Shown here: one piece after another, positions 17,203 to 27,023 of the stretch
How the letters are laid out: each line of letters begins with the position of its first letter
How positions within the stretch are numbered: position 1 is the stretch's first letter
Assembly (NCBI GenBank): GCA_016717305.1
Contig: JADKFY010000014.1
Location: 65,845-129,844 of the forward strand
DNA length: 64,000 bases
Direction of reading: 5' to 3'
From: Flavobacteriales bacterium
GTDB lineage: Bacteria; Bacteroidota; Bacteroidia; Flavobacteriales_F; PHOS-HE28
The notes under the pieces: generated by a model
What the model saw: only the letters and a program-made list of their open reading frames with translations
What the model was told of the DNA's origin: nothing
Databases searched by the model: none
Made by a program: the position numbers and the translations under genes

Positions 17203-19680
17203 ATGGAAGGTTTGTTCGTCTTGCTCGCACTGATCCCGATCGCCTTGGTGGTGCTCATGGTAAGGTTATTGGTGCGCATGGGCGCGTTGATGCGTGACTT
17301 GCGGCAGATGCAAGAGCAGTTCACGGCTTTGCTGAGCCGCCCAGAAGCACATCGCAGTGCCGCTGAAGCACCCTTTTCTACGCGTACGGAAGAAGATCTG
17401 ACAAGTGAACAATTCGTTTCCGTTCCACCACCGATCATCACTCCGCCACCGACACCGCCAAAAGTGGAAGAGGAGCCTGCGATCGAACACATGTGGGAAC
17501 TGGTCCCGGAACCGATCTTGTTCGCGGACACTATTGAACAGATCCGACCGGACCCGATCCACGAGGATCCCTACCACACCATTCCGCCAGAACCGCCCCG
17601 AACACCCAAGCCATCCTTCTTCGAACGACACCCGGACCTTGAGAAATTCATTGGGGAGAACCTGATCAACAAGATCGGTATTACAGTGCTGGTCATCGGT
17701 ATCGGACTGCTGTTGAAGTATGCGATCGGGCAGGGAATGATCAGCGAGACTGGACGCACCTTGATCGGCCTGGTTGCTGGTGGTGTGCTGTTGTTCTTCG
17801 CGCACCGATCACGTAGCGGGTTCCGAGCCTTCAGTTCGGTGTTGGTCGCCGGTGGCATTGCGGTGTTCTACTTCACCATTGCCATCGCGTTCCACCAATA
17901 CGGCTTGATCGGGCAATTGCCGGCGTTCGGGATCATGGTAGTGATCACGGGGCTCGCCGTGTTGTTGACCTTGTCCTACGATCGCAAGGAGCTGGCGGTG
18001 ATAGCGTTGCTTGGCGGCTTGGCAACACCCTTTATGGTCAGCACCGGTGAGGGGAATTTCCGTGTGCTCTTCACCTACCTACTGATATTGGACGTGGGCA
18101 TGTTGGTCCTGGCGAATTACAAGAAATGGCACATCATCAACATGATATCGTTCGCGGGCACGGTGTTGATCTTCGGCAGTTGGGCCACGATGCGCTACCC
18201 CGACCTTGATCCACAACCGGCTTTGCAAGCCTTCGCCTTCGCAACGGCATTCTTCCTGGTCTTCTTCGGCATGAACCTGCGTTACAACCTGCGCCATAAG
18301 GAGGCATTCGTGGCACTGGATCATATCCTGCTGTTATTGAACACGGCGCTTTATTACGGAGTCGGCATTTACCTGTTGAGTGATCTCACAGTTCGGGTAA
18401 CGGGCCTCTTCACCGTTTTGTTGGGTCTTTTCTACATGGTGTTCGCGTGGTACTTCCATCGGCGGGAAGGCATACCGAGCGCGTTGAAATTCCTGTTGAT
18501 CGGCTTGGTGCTCACTTTCATCAGCTTGGCTGCTCCGGTTCAATTAGAGGGCAACCACATCACGTTGTTCTGGGCTGCGGAGGCTGTGTTGCTACTATGG
18601 TTCGCCCAGCGTGCGGGCATCCGGTTGGTGGAACGCGGTGCGGTGCTTGTCATGGTGCTTATGCTCTTCAGTTTGTGGATGGATCTTGAGCATATCTATG
18701 GCTGGGGAGGAGCAGAGAACATGCGACCACTTTTGAACAAAGGCTGGATAACCGGCATGGTGGCGGCGATCGCGTTGGGTGCGGTCACCTTCTTGTTGCG
18801 AAAACGCGAACCGGAACACCTCGTGGTTCGCGGCATCCGTGCATCCGTTTTGGCCCAGGTCACCGCCGCCATCGGAGTGCTCGTACTCTATGTCGCCAAC
18901 TATTTGGAGCAGCGCTATCAGCTCGGTCGCACCTTGGACAGCAATGTGGTGGACATGGCCCTGATGGCCTACACCCTGCTATTTGTATTGGTGCTGGAAG
19001 TGGCCACCCGCAGCGCGATCCTTCTTGTCCGCAGCGCTGTTGGTTTGTTGTTGATCGTGTGCGGTTTCGCCTACATCACGCAATTCTATTCCAGCAGCAG
19101 ATGGGCGCTGGAGATGGCCCAACACGGGACTGGCGGCGGTGGTTTCCTTTCCTTCCATTACGTGGCCATGGTGCTAATGGTGATCGCGACCGTACGGATC
19201 ACGCATGTGGCAAGGGAGCGCATCGCACGACCCTCAAAACCGTGGAATATCTACCTATGGTGCATGTGTGCATTCATCGTGGTGTTCGCCAGCCAAGAGT
19301 TGGACCATGCCATGTTGCTGGGCCGAACAGGAACCGCAGCGATGTTGGACAATGCACGGCGCGTTGGTTACCCGATCCTTTGGGGCATCTGCTCCTTCAC
19401 AATGATGTGGTACGGCATGAGGGCACATATGCGAATGATGCGGGTGATCGCCCTCACGCTTTTCGCGATAACCCTGCTCAAGCTCTTCTTGTTCGACCTC
19501 GGCGAATTGAGTGAAGGCGGTCGTGTGGCGGCGTTCATTTTCTTGGGAGCGTTGCTTTTGGTGATCTCCTTCATGTACCAGAAATTGAAACTGCTTTTGG
19601 TTGAAGACGCTCCTGCAGGTCTCGGTCACGAGGACGCGGCACCGATTGAAGGTGAAGGGTCTCAAAACGAAGGAAGTTGA
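17203..19680 (+). CDS. DUF2339 polytopic membrane protein
   Basis: An 825-residue integral membrane protein. A short N-terminal hydrophobic segment and a heptad-like stretch (LMRDLRQMQEQFTALL) are followed by a proline-rich linker of about 100 residues. The DUF2339 signature then begins with FIGENLINKIGITVLVIGIG near residue 150, continuing with about 20 further membrane helices to the end. The function of DUF2339 proteins is unknown. The next gene resembles a DUF3999 protein. I recall these two families as frequent neighbours, which supports both calls. Start at the ATG 17203, which gives a sensible membrane N-terminus. Confidence 0.88.
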   Translation: MEGLFVLLALIPIALVVLMVRLLVRMGALMRDLRQMQEQFTALLSRPEAHRSAAEAPFSTRTEEDLTSEQFVSVPPPIITPPPTPPKVEEEPAIEHMWELVPEPILFADTIEQIRPDPIHEDPYHTIPPEPPRTPKPSFFERHPDLEKFIGENLINKIGITVLVIGIGLLLKYAIGQGMISETGRTLIGLVAGGVLLFFAHRSRSGFRAFSSVLVAGGIAVFYFTIAIAFHQYGLIGQLPAFGIMVVITGLAVLLTLSYDRKELAVIALLGGLATPFMVSTGEGNFRVLFTYLLILDVGMLVLANYKKWHIINMISFAGTVLIFGSWATMRYPDLDPQPALQAFAFATAFFLVFFGMNLRYNLRHKEAFVALDHILLLLNTALYYGVGIYLLSDLTVRVTGLFTVLLGLFYMVFAWYFHRREGIPSALKFLLIGLVLTFISLAAPVQLEGNHITLFWAAEAVLLLWFAQRAGIRLVERGAVLVMVLMLFSLWMDLEHIYGWGGAENMRPLLNKGWITGMVAAIALGAVTFLLRKREPEHLVVRGIRASVLAQVTAAIGVLVLYVANYLEQRYQLGRTLDSNVVDMALMAYTLLFVLVLEVATRSAILLVRSAVGLLLIVCGFAYITQFYSSSRWALEMAQHGTGGGGFLSFHYVAMVLMVIATVRITHVARERIARPSKPWNIYLWCMCAFIVVFASQELDHAMLLGRTGTAAMLDNARRVGYPILWGICSFTMMWYGMRAHMRMMRVIALTLFAITLLKLFLFDLGELSEGGRVAAFIFLGALLLVISFMYQKLKLLLVEDAPAGLGHEDAAPIEGEGSQNEGS

Positions 19681-19727
19681 TGGTTGCATGTCGATCAACC
19701 CGTGATCAACAACCGATAAAAGGCGCA

Positions 19728-20954
19728 ATGCAAAAAGCCATTCTATTCAATCTTGTCTTCCTCGCCGGCATTGCCCAAGCACAGCAATGGCAAGCAGTCC
19801 TACCGACCATCGAAAGATCCGGCCTACATGCGATCATTTTGGGTCCGGAATTGATCGGAGCATCGCGCGAAGACATCGGTGATCTGCGCCTAGTGGACAG
19901 CACCGGACAGGATGTGCCCTACTTGTTGCGAATGGCCGGATCGGGTCCCGTTCGATCACGTTTTGTGCCCTACGAATTGGTGCGCAATGAGGTGTTGCCC
20001 AAGAGCACGGTGGTGGAGATCGAACGTCCGCAAGACCAACAGATCGATGAGTTGCATATCTGGGTCCGTCCGGTTGAAGTCCGCAAACAAGTGCGCATAA
20101 CGGGCAGTGACAACGGCACAAAATGGTACATGGTGAAGGACGATCATGTGGTGCCGCAAGGAGCCCGGGGCGAACCACCACACCAAGTCTTGTTGCTCGA
20201 AGTCCCGCGCAGCGACTACCGGTATTTGCGCATCACCTTGAACGATTCGTTGACCGCTCCCATGCAGATCTTGGGTGTAGGCCGTTTTGTTGAACAAGCA
20301 CTTCCTGCGCGCTACACCGAGGCTACGATCAATTGGCAACAACGCGACTCAGCAGGCACCACCACGTTGTATGTAAGCGCCGAACGGCCGGTCCTGGTTG
20401 AACGCATTTCATACGCGGTGCGCGACACGTTGCCATTTCACCGTTCGGGTCAAATGAGAGCGACGCATTCAACCGAGATCCGCGACCGCAGAAAGCGACG
20501 CACCGTGGAACAGGAAATGACCTTGGCATACTTCACCCTTGCCTCTGACCTGGACCACGTCATCACACTACCTGGTTCGCAGGAAAAGGAATTCGACCTG
20601 CGTATCGACAACCGCGATGATCGACCGCTGCGTTTTTCGGACCTGAAAGTGTACCAAGTGGAACGCACGATCTTGGCCAATTTGGAGCCAGGCATGCGCT
20701 ACCATTTCACCACCGGTGATCCCGAACGGCATGCGCCCAAATTCGATATGGCGCACTTTCAAAAGGACCTGCTCGCACCCGTTGCAACCATAGACCATGC
20801 GTCCCTGCAAGCCATGCCAAAGGACAAAAAGGCGGGTCCTGCCTTTGATCCTGCGAAATGGTGGATCTGGGTGATCATCCTCGCGTTAATGGTGGGTATG
20901 GGGTTGATGGCGGTGAAGATGTTGGGGAAGGAAGGTGATGTTGCTTCACATTGA
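19728..20954 (+). CDS. DUF3999-like secreted/membrane-anchored protein
   Basis: A 408-residue protein with signal peptide (residues 1-18, ending AQAQ) and one C-terminal membrane helix at about 375-395 (WWIWVIILALMVGMGLMAV), so most of it is outside the cytoplasm. The body contains a discoidin-like beta domain (VRITGSDNGTKWYMVKDD, DYRYLRITLNDS), as expected for DUF3999, the usual partner of DUF2339. The ATG at 19728 is chosen because the signal peptide begins there; an in-frame open extension to 19677 overlaps the preceding stop. It is probably co-transcribed with the DUF2339 gene 47 bases upstream. Confidence 0.72.
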   Translation: MQKAILFNLVFLAGIAQAQQWQAVLPTIERSGLHAIILGPELIGASREDIGDLRLVDSTGQDVPYLLRMAGSGPVRSRFVPYELVRNEVLPKSTVVEIERPQDQQIDELHIWVRPVEVRKQVRITGSDNGTKWYMVKDDHVVPQGARGEPPHQVLLLEVPRSDYRYLRITLNDSLTAPMQILGVGRFVEQALPARYTEATINWQQRDSAGTTTLYVSAERPVLVERISYAVRDTLPFHRSGQMRATHSTEIRDRRKRRTVEQEMTLAYFTLASDLDHVITLPGSQEKEFDLRIDNRDDRPLRFSDLKVYQVERTILANLEPGMRYHFTTGDPERHAPKFDMAHFQKDLLAPVATIDHASLQAMPKDKKAGPAFDPAKWWIWVIILALMVGMGLMAVKMLGKEGDVASH

Positions 20955-21005
20955 ACTGTTCGCCACCCCGGGTGTACCTTAAGGGTGCCACCCTTGGCAA
21001 GGTCG

Positions 21006-21013
21006 TAACTTTG
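21006..21013 (+). promoter_or_regulatory. -7 promoter element of the DUF4175 operon
   Basis: TAACTTTG, an exact TAnnTTTG match, 41 bases before the ATG at 21055. A clear -33 TTTG was not seen. The region just upstream (20980-21000) contains a short inverted repeat AAGGGT/ACCCTT, which might belong to the end of the preceding transcript. Confidence 0.5.
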
Positions 21014-21054
21014 TGCAACAAGAACGCGGCACGCCCGTTGTTGTGGAACCATTT

Positions 21055-24000
21055 ATGCATACCGACAAAGACCATTTGATCAGCAAACTGGATGCCTTCA
21101 TCCGCAAGTTCTACAAGGACCGCCTGATCCGTGGGGTGCTCTACAGTGTGGGGTTATTGGTGGCCTTTTTCCTGATCGCCGCGTTGATGGAATACGTGGG
21201 CCACTTCGGCACCGGGGCACGTACAGCGCTGTTCTGGGGCACCGTGGTCGCTGGCCTTTTTGTGGTCGGCCGCTTCATTGCATTGCCTTTGGTGAAGTTG
21301 TTCAACTTGGGGGAAGTGATCTCGCACAAGGAAGCGGCGCGGATCGTGGGCACGCACTTCAGCGAGGTGAAGGACAAACTGCTCAACACCTTGCAACTGC
21401 GCGAAATGGCTTCTGCGCAACCCGACCAACGCGAATTGATCGAAGCCGCGATCGCCCAACGCAGCCGCGAACTAAGCCCCGTTCCTTTCGCCAACGCCAT
21501 CGACCTGAGCAAGAACAGGAAGTATTTGAGGTACGCATTGCCACCCTTGTTGTTGCTGGTCGTTCTGCTCTTTGCGGCGCCGAGCTTGATCACGGGTCCC
21601 ACCAAGCGATTGATCGCACACAGCAGTGAATTCATCCCCGATGCGCCGTTCCGTTTCGTGCTGTTGAACGACTCGTTGGAAGTGCCCGAAGAGCAGGATT
21701 TTGAAGTGACCGTGGAGATCCAAGGTCAGGCCATTCCCCAGCAAGTGGACCTGGAAATAGACGGCCAGAAGATCCCGCTGGTGAAGAAGGACGCCGTTCG
21801 GTTCACGCACCGTTTCCGCAATGTGCAGGAAGCGGTTGCCTTCCGTTTTTCCGCTGAAGGCTTCAACTCAAAGACCTATACGCTGAATACCATTCCCGAC
21901 CCGTTGCTTTTGGATTTCAGCCTGTCGCTGGATTTTCCCGGCTACCTCGGCAGGCCCAACGAGACCGCCAACAACACCGGTGACCTCACGGTTCCTGCCG
22001 GCACGCGCATTACCTGGAACGTGAACGCACGCAGCTCCGATGCCTTGGACATGGTCTTCGACGACAGCACGTACACGCTAACTCCTGTCGCCACCGATGC
22101 AGGCCGGGGTGGAGTTGGCAAGGCAGATGTGTTCCGCTCTTCGCGCCGTTTCATGCAGAGCCGGACGTACAAGATGTCGCCGCGTAACGGTGCACGTTCC
22201 GCCCGCGACCCGTTGCAGTATCGTGTAGAAGTAGTGCCAGACCTCTACCCCACGATCAACGTGGAGACCAAGACCGACAGCACGGCACTGAAGCGCATGT
22301 TCTACCGCGGCGAAGTGGGCGATGATCATGGCTTCAAGCGACTGCTCTTCCACTACCGTTTCGTAAGCGGTGGCGACAGCGTGCCGGAGAACTTGCGCAC
22401 CGGGGTGAAGGAATTGCCGATCGACGCGCGCAACACCCGACAGGAATTCTTCCATAGCTGGGATATGTACGCCTTCACCATAAACCCCGGCGACAAGATC
22501 GAGCACTGGTTCGAAGTGTGGGACAACGACGGTGTGCATGGCAGCAAGAGTGCGCGCAGCACCCCGCAGGTGTTCGCCGCGCCCACGTTGAAGGAACTCG
22601 CCAAGCAAGAAGATGCGCAGGCGGAAGCCATCAAGGGCGGATTGAAGGAGAACATCAAGGAGGCGCAAGACCTTCAAAAGGAATTGGACAAACTGCGTCG
22701 GGAAATATTGGAGAAGAAGGACGTGAACTGGCAGGACAAGCAGAAGCTGGAGAACGTGATGCAGCGCCAGCAACAGCTGCAAAAGGAGATCGAGAAGAGC
22801 AGCGAACAACTGCGCCAGAGCCAACAACAGCAGCAGGAATTCCGTCCGAATGATGAGCGCCTATTGGAGAAGCAGCAACAAGTGCAGGAACTCTTCGAGA
22901 ACGTGTTAAGCGAAGAAATGAAGGAGCTCTACAAGCAAGTGCAAGAGCTGATGGAGAAGTTGGACAAGGACAAACTGCAAGAGCAATTGCAGGATATGAA
23001 ATTGGGCCAAGAGGACATCGAGAAGGAGTTGGACCGTGCATTGGAACTGTTCAAGCGGATGGAGGTGGAGCAGAAAGCCGACGATATTGCAAAGCAGTTG
23101 GAGGAGCTTGCGGAGAAGCAGGAAAAGTTGAGCGAGGAGACCAAGGAAGGCAAGACCGATCAGGAAGAATTGAAGAAAGAACAAGAAGCCTTGAACAAGG
23201 AAATGGAAGAGCTCCGCAAGGAGGTGGACGAGCTCGAGAAGAAGAACGAGGCCTTGGAAGAACCCATGGACATCCCCAAGACCGACGAGCAGGAGCAGGG
23301 CATCCAGGATGAGCAGAAGAAGAGCGGCGAAGAGCTCGAGAAGAAGCAGAACGGCAAGGCCAGTGACGCGCAGAAAAAGGCCGCCGAGCAAATGGAGCAA
23401 CTCGCTTTCCAAATGAAGAGCGCAATGCAAAGCAACGAGGAGGAGCAGAGCGAGGAGGATATGGACGCGCTCCGGCAACTGCTGGAGAACATCGTGCAAC
23501 TGAGCTTCGATGAGGAAGCCCTGATGGAGGATCTGGCTACCACCAGCACCAAGGACCCGCGCTTCGTGGACCACGGCCGAACCCAGCGCAAACTGCGCGA
23601 CGATGCCAAGGTGATCGAGGATTCGCTCTTCGCATTGAGCAAGCGGGTTCCTCAATTGCAGAGCATTGTGAACCGGGAAATGAACGCGGTGAACGACAAC
23701 ATGGACGAGGCCACCAAGTTCATGGGCGAGGCACGTGCCAACGAACGCTACAAGCCCATGGCCGCGGACAAGCAGCAACACGCCATGACCAGCTTGAACA
23801 ACTTGGCTTTGCTGCTGGATGAGGCCCTTCAACAGATGATGGCCCAGATGAACGCACAAGGCAAACCGGGCAGCGGCAGTTGCAAAAAGCCCGGCGGCAG
23901 TGGCAGTGGCAAAGGAGGGAAGAAGATGGCCAAGATGAAGGCGAACCAGGAGACACTTCAGAAACAGCTGGAGAAGATGCGTGAAGCCATGGAGAAAGGG

Positions 24001-24483
24001 AAGAAGCCCGGCGAAAAGCCCGGTGAGCAAAACCCCGGAGGCATGGGTCCCGGCATGAGCAAGCAGCTCGCCCAAATGGCCGCGCAGCAAGCTGCCATCC
24101 GCAAGGAGATGCAGAAGCTCGCCCAAGAATTGAACAAGGATGGCAGTGGCGCCGGTAACCCCTTGAACAAGCTCGCCGAGCAGATGGAGCAGAACGAAAA
24201 GGACATCGTGAACAAACAGATCACGCCGGAGACCATGCGGCGCCAGCAGGACATCATGACGCGCCTGTTGGAGCACGAGAAGGCCGAACGGGAACGGGAG
24301 CTGGACCAGAAGCGCACCAGCAACGAAGGAAAGGTGACCCCGGCCGCCGATCCGGCGCGCTATTTCGACTACCAACGGCGCAAGGCACGCGAGGCTGAAC
24401 TGTTACGAACAGTGCCACCGGGATTGAAGCCGTACTACCGGGATCGGGTGAACAGCTATTTCGGTACTTTTGACCGACCTTGA
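21055..24483 (+). CDS. DUF4175-family giant coiled-coil membrane protein
   Basis: A 1,142-residue protein matching the DUF4175 proteins of Flavobacteriia and alphaproteobacteria. Two membrane helices near residues 28-48 and 58-78 and a third at about 158-178 precede a beta-rich region to about residue 520. An extreme Gln/Glu/Lys-rich coiled coil (about 530-800) follows, with runs such as LRQSQQQQQEF. The C-terminal half mixes helices with Gly/Lys/Pro-rich linkers (GKPGSGSCKKPGGSGSGKGG). The end, YFDYQRRKAREAELLRTVPPGLKPYYRDRVNSYF, looks structured. Function unknown; probably an envelope scaffold. The ATG at 21055 (MHTDKDHLIS) is preferred over an in-frame GTG at 21013, which overlaps the promoter. 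It is followed by the RsbW-like ATPase and ybeY. Confidence 0.88.
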   Translation: MHTDKDHLISKLDAFIRKFYKDRLIRGVLYSVGLLVAFFLIAALMEYVGHFGTGARTALFWGTVVAGLFVVGRFIALPLVKLFNLGEVISHKEAARIVGTHFSEVKDKLLNTLQLREMASAQPDQRELIEAAIAQRSRELSPVPFANAIDLSKNRKYLRYALPPLLLLVVLLFAAPSLITGPTKRLIAHSSEFIPDAPFRFVLLNDSLEVPEEQDFEVTVEIQGQAIPQQVDLEIDGQKIPLVKKDAVRFTHRFRNVQEAVAFRFSAEGFNSKTYTLNTIPDPLLLDFSLSLDFPGYLGRPNETANNTGDLTVPAGTRITWNVNARSSDALDMVFDDSTYTLTPVATDAGRGGVGKADVFRSSRRFMQSRTYKMSPRNGARSARDPLQYRVEVVPDLYPTINVETKTDSTALKRMFYRGEVGDDHGFKRLLFHYRFVSGGDSVPENLRTGVKELPIDARNTRQEFFHSWDMYAFTINPGDKIEHWFEVWDNDGVHGSKSARSTPQVFAAPTLKELAKQEDAQAEAIKGGLKENIKEAQDLQKELDKLRREILEKKDVNWQDKQKLENVMQRQQQLQKEIEKSSEQLRQSQQQQQEFRPNDERLLEKQQQVQELFENVLSEEMKELYKQVQELMEKLDKDKLQEQLQDMKLGQEDIEKELDRALELFKRMEVEQKADDIAKQLEELAEKQEKLSEETKEGKTDQEELKKEQEALNKEMEELRKEVDELEKKNEALEEPMDIPKTDEQEQGIQDEQKKSGEELEKKQNGKASDAQKKAAEQMEQLAFQMKSAMQSNEEEQSEEDMDALRQLLENIVQLSFDEEALMEDLATTSTKDPRFVDHGRTQRKLRDDAKVIEDSLFALSKRVPQLQSIVNREMNAVNDNMDEATKFMGEARANERYKPMAADKQQHAMTSLNNLALLLDEALQQMMAQMNAQGKPGSGSCKKPGGSGSGKGGKKMAKMKANQETLQKQLEKMREAMEKGKKPGEKPGEQNPGGMGPGMSKQLAQMAAQQAAIRKEMQKLAQELNKDGSGAGNPLNKLAEQMEQNEKDIVNKQITPETMRRQQDIMTRLLEHEKAERERELDQKRTSNEGKVTPAADPARYFDYQRRKAREAELLRTVPPGLKPYYRDRVNSYFGTFDRP

Positions 24484-24490
24484 AACGCCC

Positions 24491-24928
24491 ATGGCAGCCC
24501 TGACCGAAGAGATGGAATTCACGCAACGGATAGAATTCCCGGCAAAAGCAGAGAACATCGCGCTTGCCGAGAAGATGATCGATGAAGCGTGTACCAAGCA
24601 CAACGTGCACGAAAGCCACTACGGCGATATCCTCATCGCCATTACCGAGGCGGTGAACAACGCCATCCATCATGGCAACGCGTTGGACCCGGCCAAGAAG
24701 GTGCATTTGGCCTACGTTGTGGAAGGTGACCGGATCATTTTCCGTGTACAGGATGAAGGCCCTGGCTTCGATTTCGAACACCTACCGGATCCCACGGATC
24801 CTTCCAACTTGGAGCGGCCACACGGTCGCGGTGTCTTTTTGATGCGTGCCTTGGCCGACGAGGTGGGCTTTGAGGACAACGGCGCCACTGTGACCATGGC
24901 ATTCGGCTTGCAGCCGGTAAAAGAGTGA
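24491..24928 (+). CDS. RsbW-like histidine-kinase-type ATPase (anti-sigma-type)
   Basis: A 145-residue single-domain GHKL ATPase. The N-box is ITEAVNNAIHHGN, the G1 box DEGPGFD, and the G2 box GRGVFLMRALAD, all of the RsbW/SpoIIAB group that phosphorylate anti-anti-sigma factors and hold sigma factors. No STAS-domain or sigma gene is nearby, so the partner is unknown; in Bacteroidota this gene is often next to ybeY. The ATG at 24491 lies 8 bases after the DUF4175 stop; the open extension to 24470 would overlap it. ybeY starts 3 bases after its stop, so the genes form one operon. Confidence 0.9.
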   Translation: MAALTEEMEFTQRIEFPAKAENIALAEKMIDEACTKHNVHESHYGDILIAITEAVNNAIHHGNALDPAKKVHLAYVVEGDRIIFRVQDEGPGFDFEHLPDPTDPSNLERPHGRGVFLMRALADEVGFEDNGATVTMAFGLQPVKE

Positions 24929-24931
24929 CGC

Positions 24932-25348
24932 ATGGGAGCGATCGCGTTCAAGGCCGTGGATGTACCCAACGCCTTCCGTGATCGGACCGCCCTGCGGAAA
25001 TGGCTCCACGCCGTGGCTCGCGACCATGGCCACAGCATCGGCGAGCTCAACTACGTATTGCTCACGGACAAGGCCCTGCTTGAATACAACCAGCGCTACT
25101 TGGACCACGATGAGTTCACCGACGTGATCACCTTCGATGGGCAGACCGGAACCGGTGTCTCGGGTGATGTGCTGATGAGCTACGACCGCATCAAGGAGAA
25201 CGCCACCAGCTTCGGGGTAAGCGCCCAGAACGAGCTGCGCCGCGTAATGGTCCACGGCCTTTTGCACTTGCTGGGTCATGGTGATAAGACCAAGGCCCAG
25301 AAGCAGCAGATGCGCGAGCTGGAGGATCGGTGTTTGGGGCGGTTGTAA
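24932..25348 (+). CDS. ybeY: rRNA maturation endoribonuclease YbeY
   Basis: Zinc-dependent RNase for 16S rRNA 3'-end maturation and ribosome quality control. The 138-residue protein carries the zinc motif HGLLHLLGHGD near residue 109 and the upstream DVITFDG strand, with VSGDVLMS, all diagnostic. Length fits the short Bacteroidota version. It is the third gene of the DUF4175 operon. In many Flavobacteriia, as I recall, ybeY lies next to mnmG. Here mnmG is 17 kb away and on the opposite strand. Confidence 0.95.
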   Translation: MGAIAFKAVDVPNAFRDRTALRKWLHAVARDHGHSIGELNYVLLTDKALLEYNQRYLDHDEFTDVITFDGQTGTGVSGDVLMSYDRIKENATSFGVSAQNELRRVMVHGLLHLLGHGDKTKAQKQQMRELEDRCLGRL

Positions 25349-25453
25349 GGCGGCTTAGTGAACGAGGAACGGTTGTCCCCGAGGACTTGCTAAGGTCTAG
25401 TTTCGTCGAAACGTATCACGGTCTTTCACGCTCAGTACTGGATGCAAATTGCG

Positions 25454-26789
25454 ATGAGGTCTTTGAAACTGTGGGTAATGGGTCTCGGCGCGTTTGCCGG
25501 GACCCAGCCCGCTTTTGCACAAGGCGGTTTTATCAAACACTACGGCACGGAGCAGGCGGGCTACGGTGCCTTAGCCAAGGCAATCAGGCCTATACCTGGC
25601 GGATATCTTTTCTTCTGTGACCAAAATCAAGCGACGGTTTCAACCGAACACATGCCAGTATAAGACGGTTGGGTCTTGAAGGGAATGAACTCTCTTTCTT
25701 GACTTGTTCCATGGCAGGATCTGCAAGCTAATATCGACATATGGCGATACGTATGTGGTCGGATCGATTGATTCTTCCTTTCATGCCCATCAAGTGAACG
25801 CGATGATCTGGAAGATCAATGATTCCGATCAGGTCGTTTGGGAAAAGGATTTCGGTATCGATAACCAATCACACACCGGCATTTCAGTAGAGGAGTACAT
25901 GGGTAATGGAGTTGCTGTTTACGGTTATAGAGGTCAACCTTCTGCCCCATTGGATGCGAATTTTCTGTTACGGGTGGACTCCAATGGAACTGAACTGTGG
26001 CGGCGGTATTTCGGGAATCGGTCGAGTGCCAGTTACGGGGTGGTGAAGCAGACGAACGATGGAGACCTGATCACGTGGTGTACTTACCGTGAGATCGACT
26101 ACCCTAGTTATGAATGGGCACAATTGATGATCACCCGTTGGACACCGGATGGGGACATTGTATGGCAAAAGAAGAGCCACTACGGATTTGGCACCGCTTC
26201 TTTGGATCTGGCCGTTCTACCGGACAACTCCATGATAGGCTCTTGCGGTCTCAATTGGGACGGTGGCTTATGCAAATTCGCACCCAACGGAGATAGCCTT
26301 TGGACCCGAACATTCAGACCATTCATTGGAGTAGGGGAAGTGGGTATGTGGGATGTGGAACCCACGCCCGATGGCGGTTTCATAGCGTGTGGGGAGATCA
26401 CCCAATCCATGAATGACCCCAACCCTGGGCTATACACGGTTTTCATTGTAAAGACCGACAGTTTCGGGTGTGTGGTACCGGGCTGCCAGAACATCGATAC
26501 CGAGATCTATGAATTGGAGCTACACGACAAATTAGTGCTGGCACCCAACCCGGCACATGATCGGGTGCGTTTCGAGCTGCCCTTGCCGGGTGGCTATCCT
26601 TTGGTTGGAACCGTGCAAGCCATACTGTTGGATGCGCAAGGCAAAGAGGTTTTGCGCAACACCATTGGCAACACCGGCATTGGTTTGAACGGGAGTTTGG
26701 ATGTTTCTGTGCTGCCGAGCGGGATGTACTTTTTGCACTTAATGGATGCGGAGAAATGGTTGGCTGGCGGGAAGGTCATTGTCGAATGA
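25454..26789 (+). pseudogene. T9SS-secreted propeller-like protein, frameshifted near its start
   Basis: The N-terminal part (from ATG 25454) has a signal peptide ending AFAQ and a first repeat (GGFIKHYGTEQAGYGALAKAI), then stops at 25663. The remainder (from about 25690, first possible start TTG 25704) continues a repeat protein with blades of the type VKQTNDGDLITWC and WTPDGDIVWQKK. It ends with a T9SS type A sorting domain (LVLAPNPAHDRVRFELP ... SGMYFLHLMDAEKWLAGGKVIVE). The region 25650-25705 needs at least two frame changes to connect the halves (about EHMPVYKTVG, then EGNELSFL, then DLFHGR). It is either a damaged gene or a cluster of indel errors. If intact it would be about 445 residues and exported by the T9SS. 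Confidence 0.8.
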
Positions 26790-26961
26790 ACCGCAGTAAA
26801 CCAAGACACTGAGCACTCGCGATGAGCTTGTCGATGGGTGCGGAAGCGTAGTAGCTGAGTAACCTCACTCATTTGACTGACCGCATTGGTCCTTTGTTGT
26901 CAAACACATCCTGATCCGGTACTGCTGCAGGTGTGAGTTGGTAGCTCTAGCACCCAACAAG

Positions 26962-26991
26962 AAAAGGGGCCGACCCTTTCGAGGCAGCCCC
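26962..26991 (-). terminator. Rho-independent terminator for the small secreted helical protein
   Basis: On the minus strand, a stem pairing GGGGC (26987-26991) with GCCCC (26966-26970) is preceded by an AAG stretch and followed by TTTTC. It lies about 30 bases beyond the stop of the gene ending at 27024. Confidence 0.7.
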
Positions 26992-27023
26992 TTCACTTGT
27001 TATCCGAAGTTGGAATTCCGGTA

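Noticed and set aside
22906..24375. 489-codon leucine-rich frame antisense to the DUF4175 gene
   Set aside because: It is the mirror of Gln/Glu/Lys-rich codons of a real coiled-coil gene; no start context or fold-like pattern.
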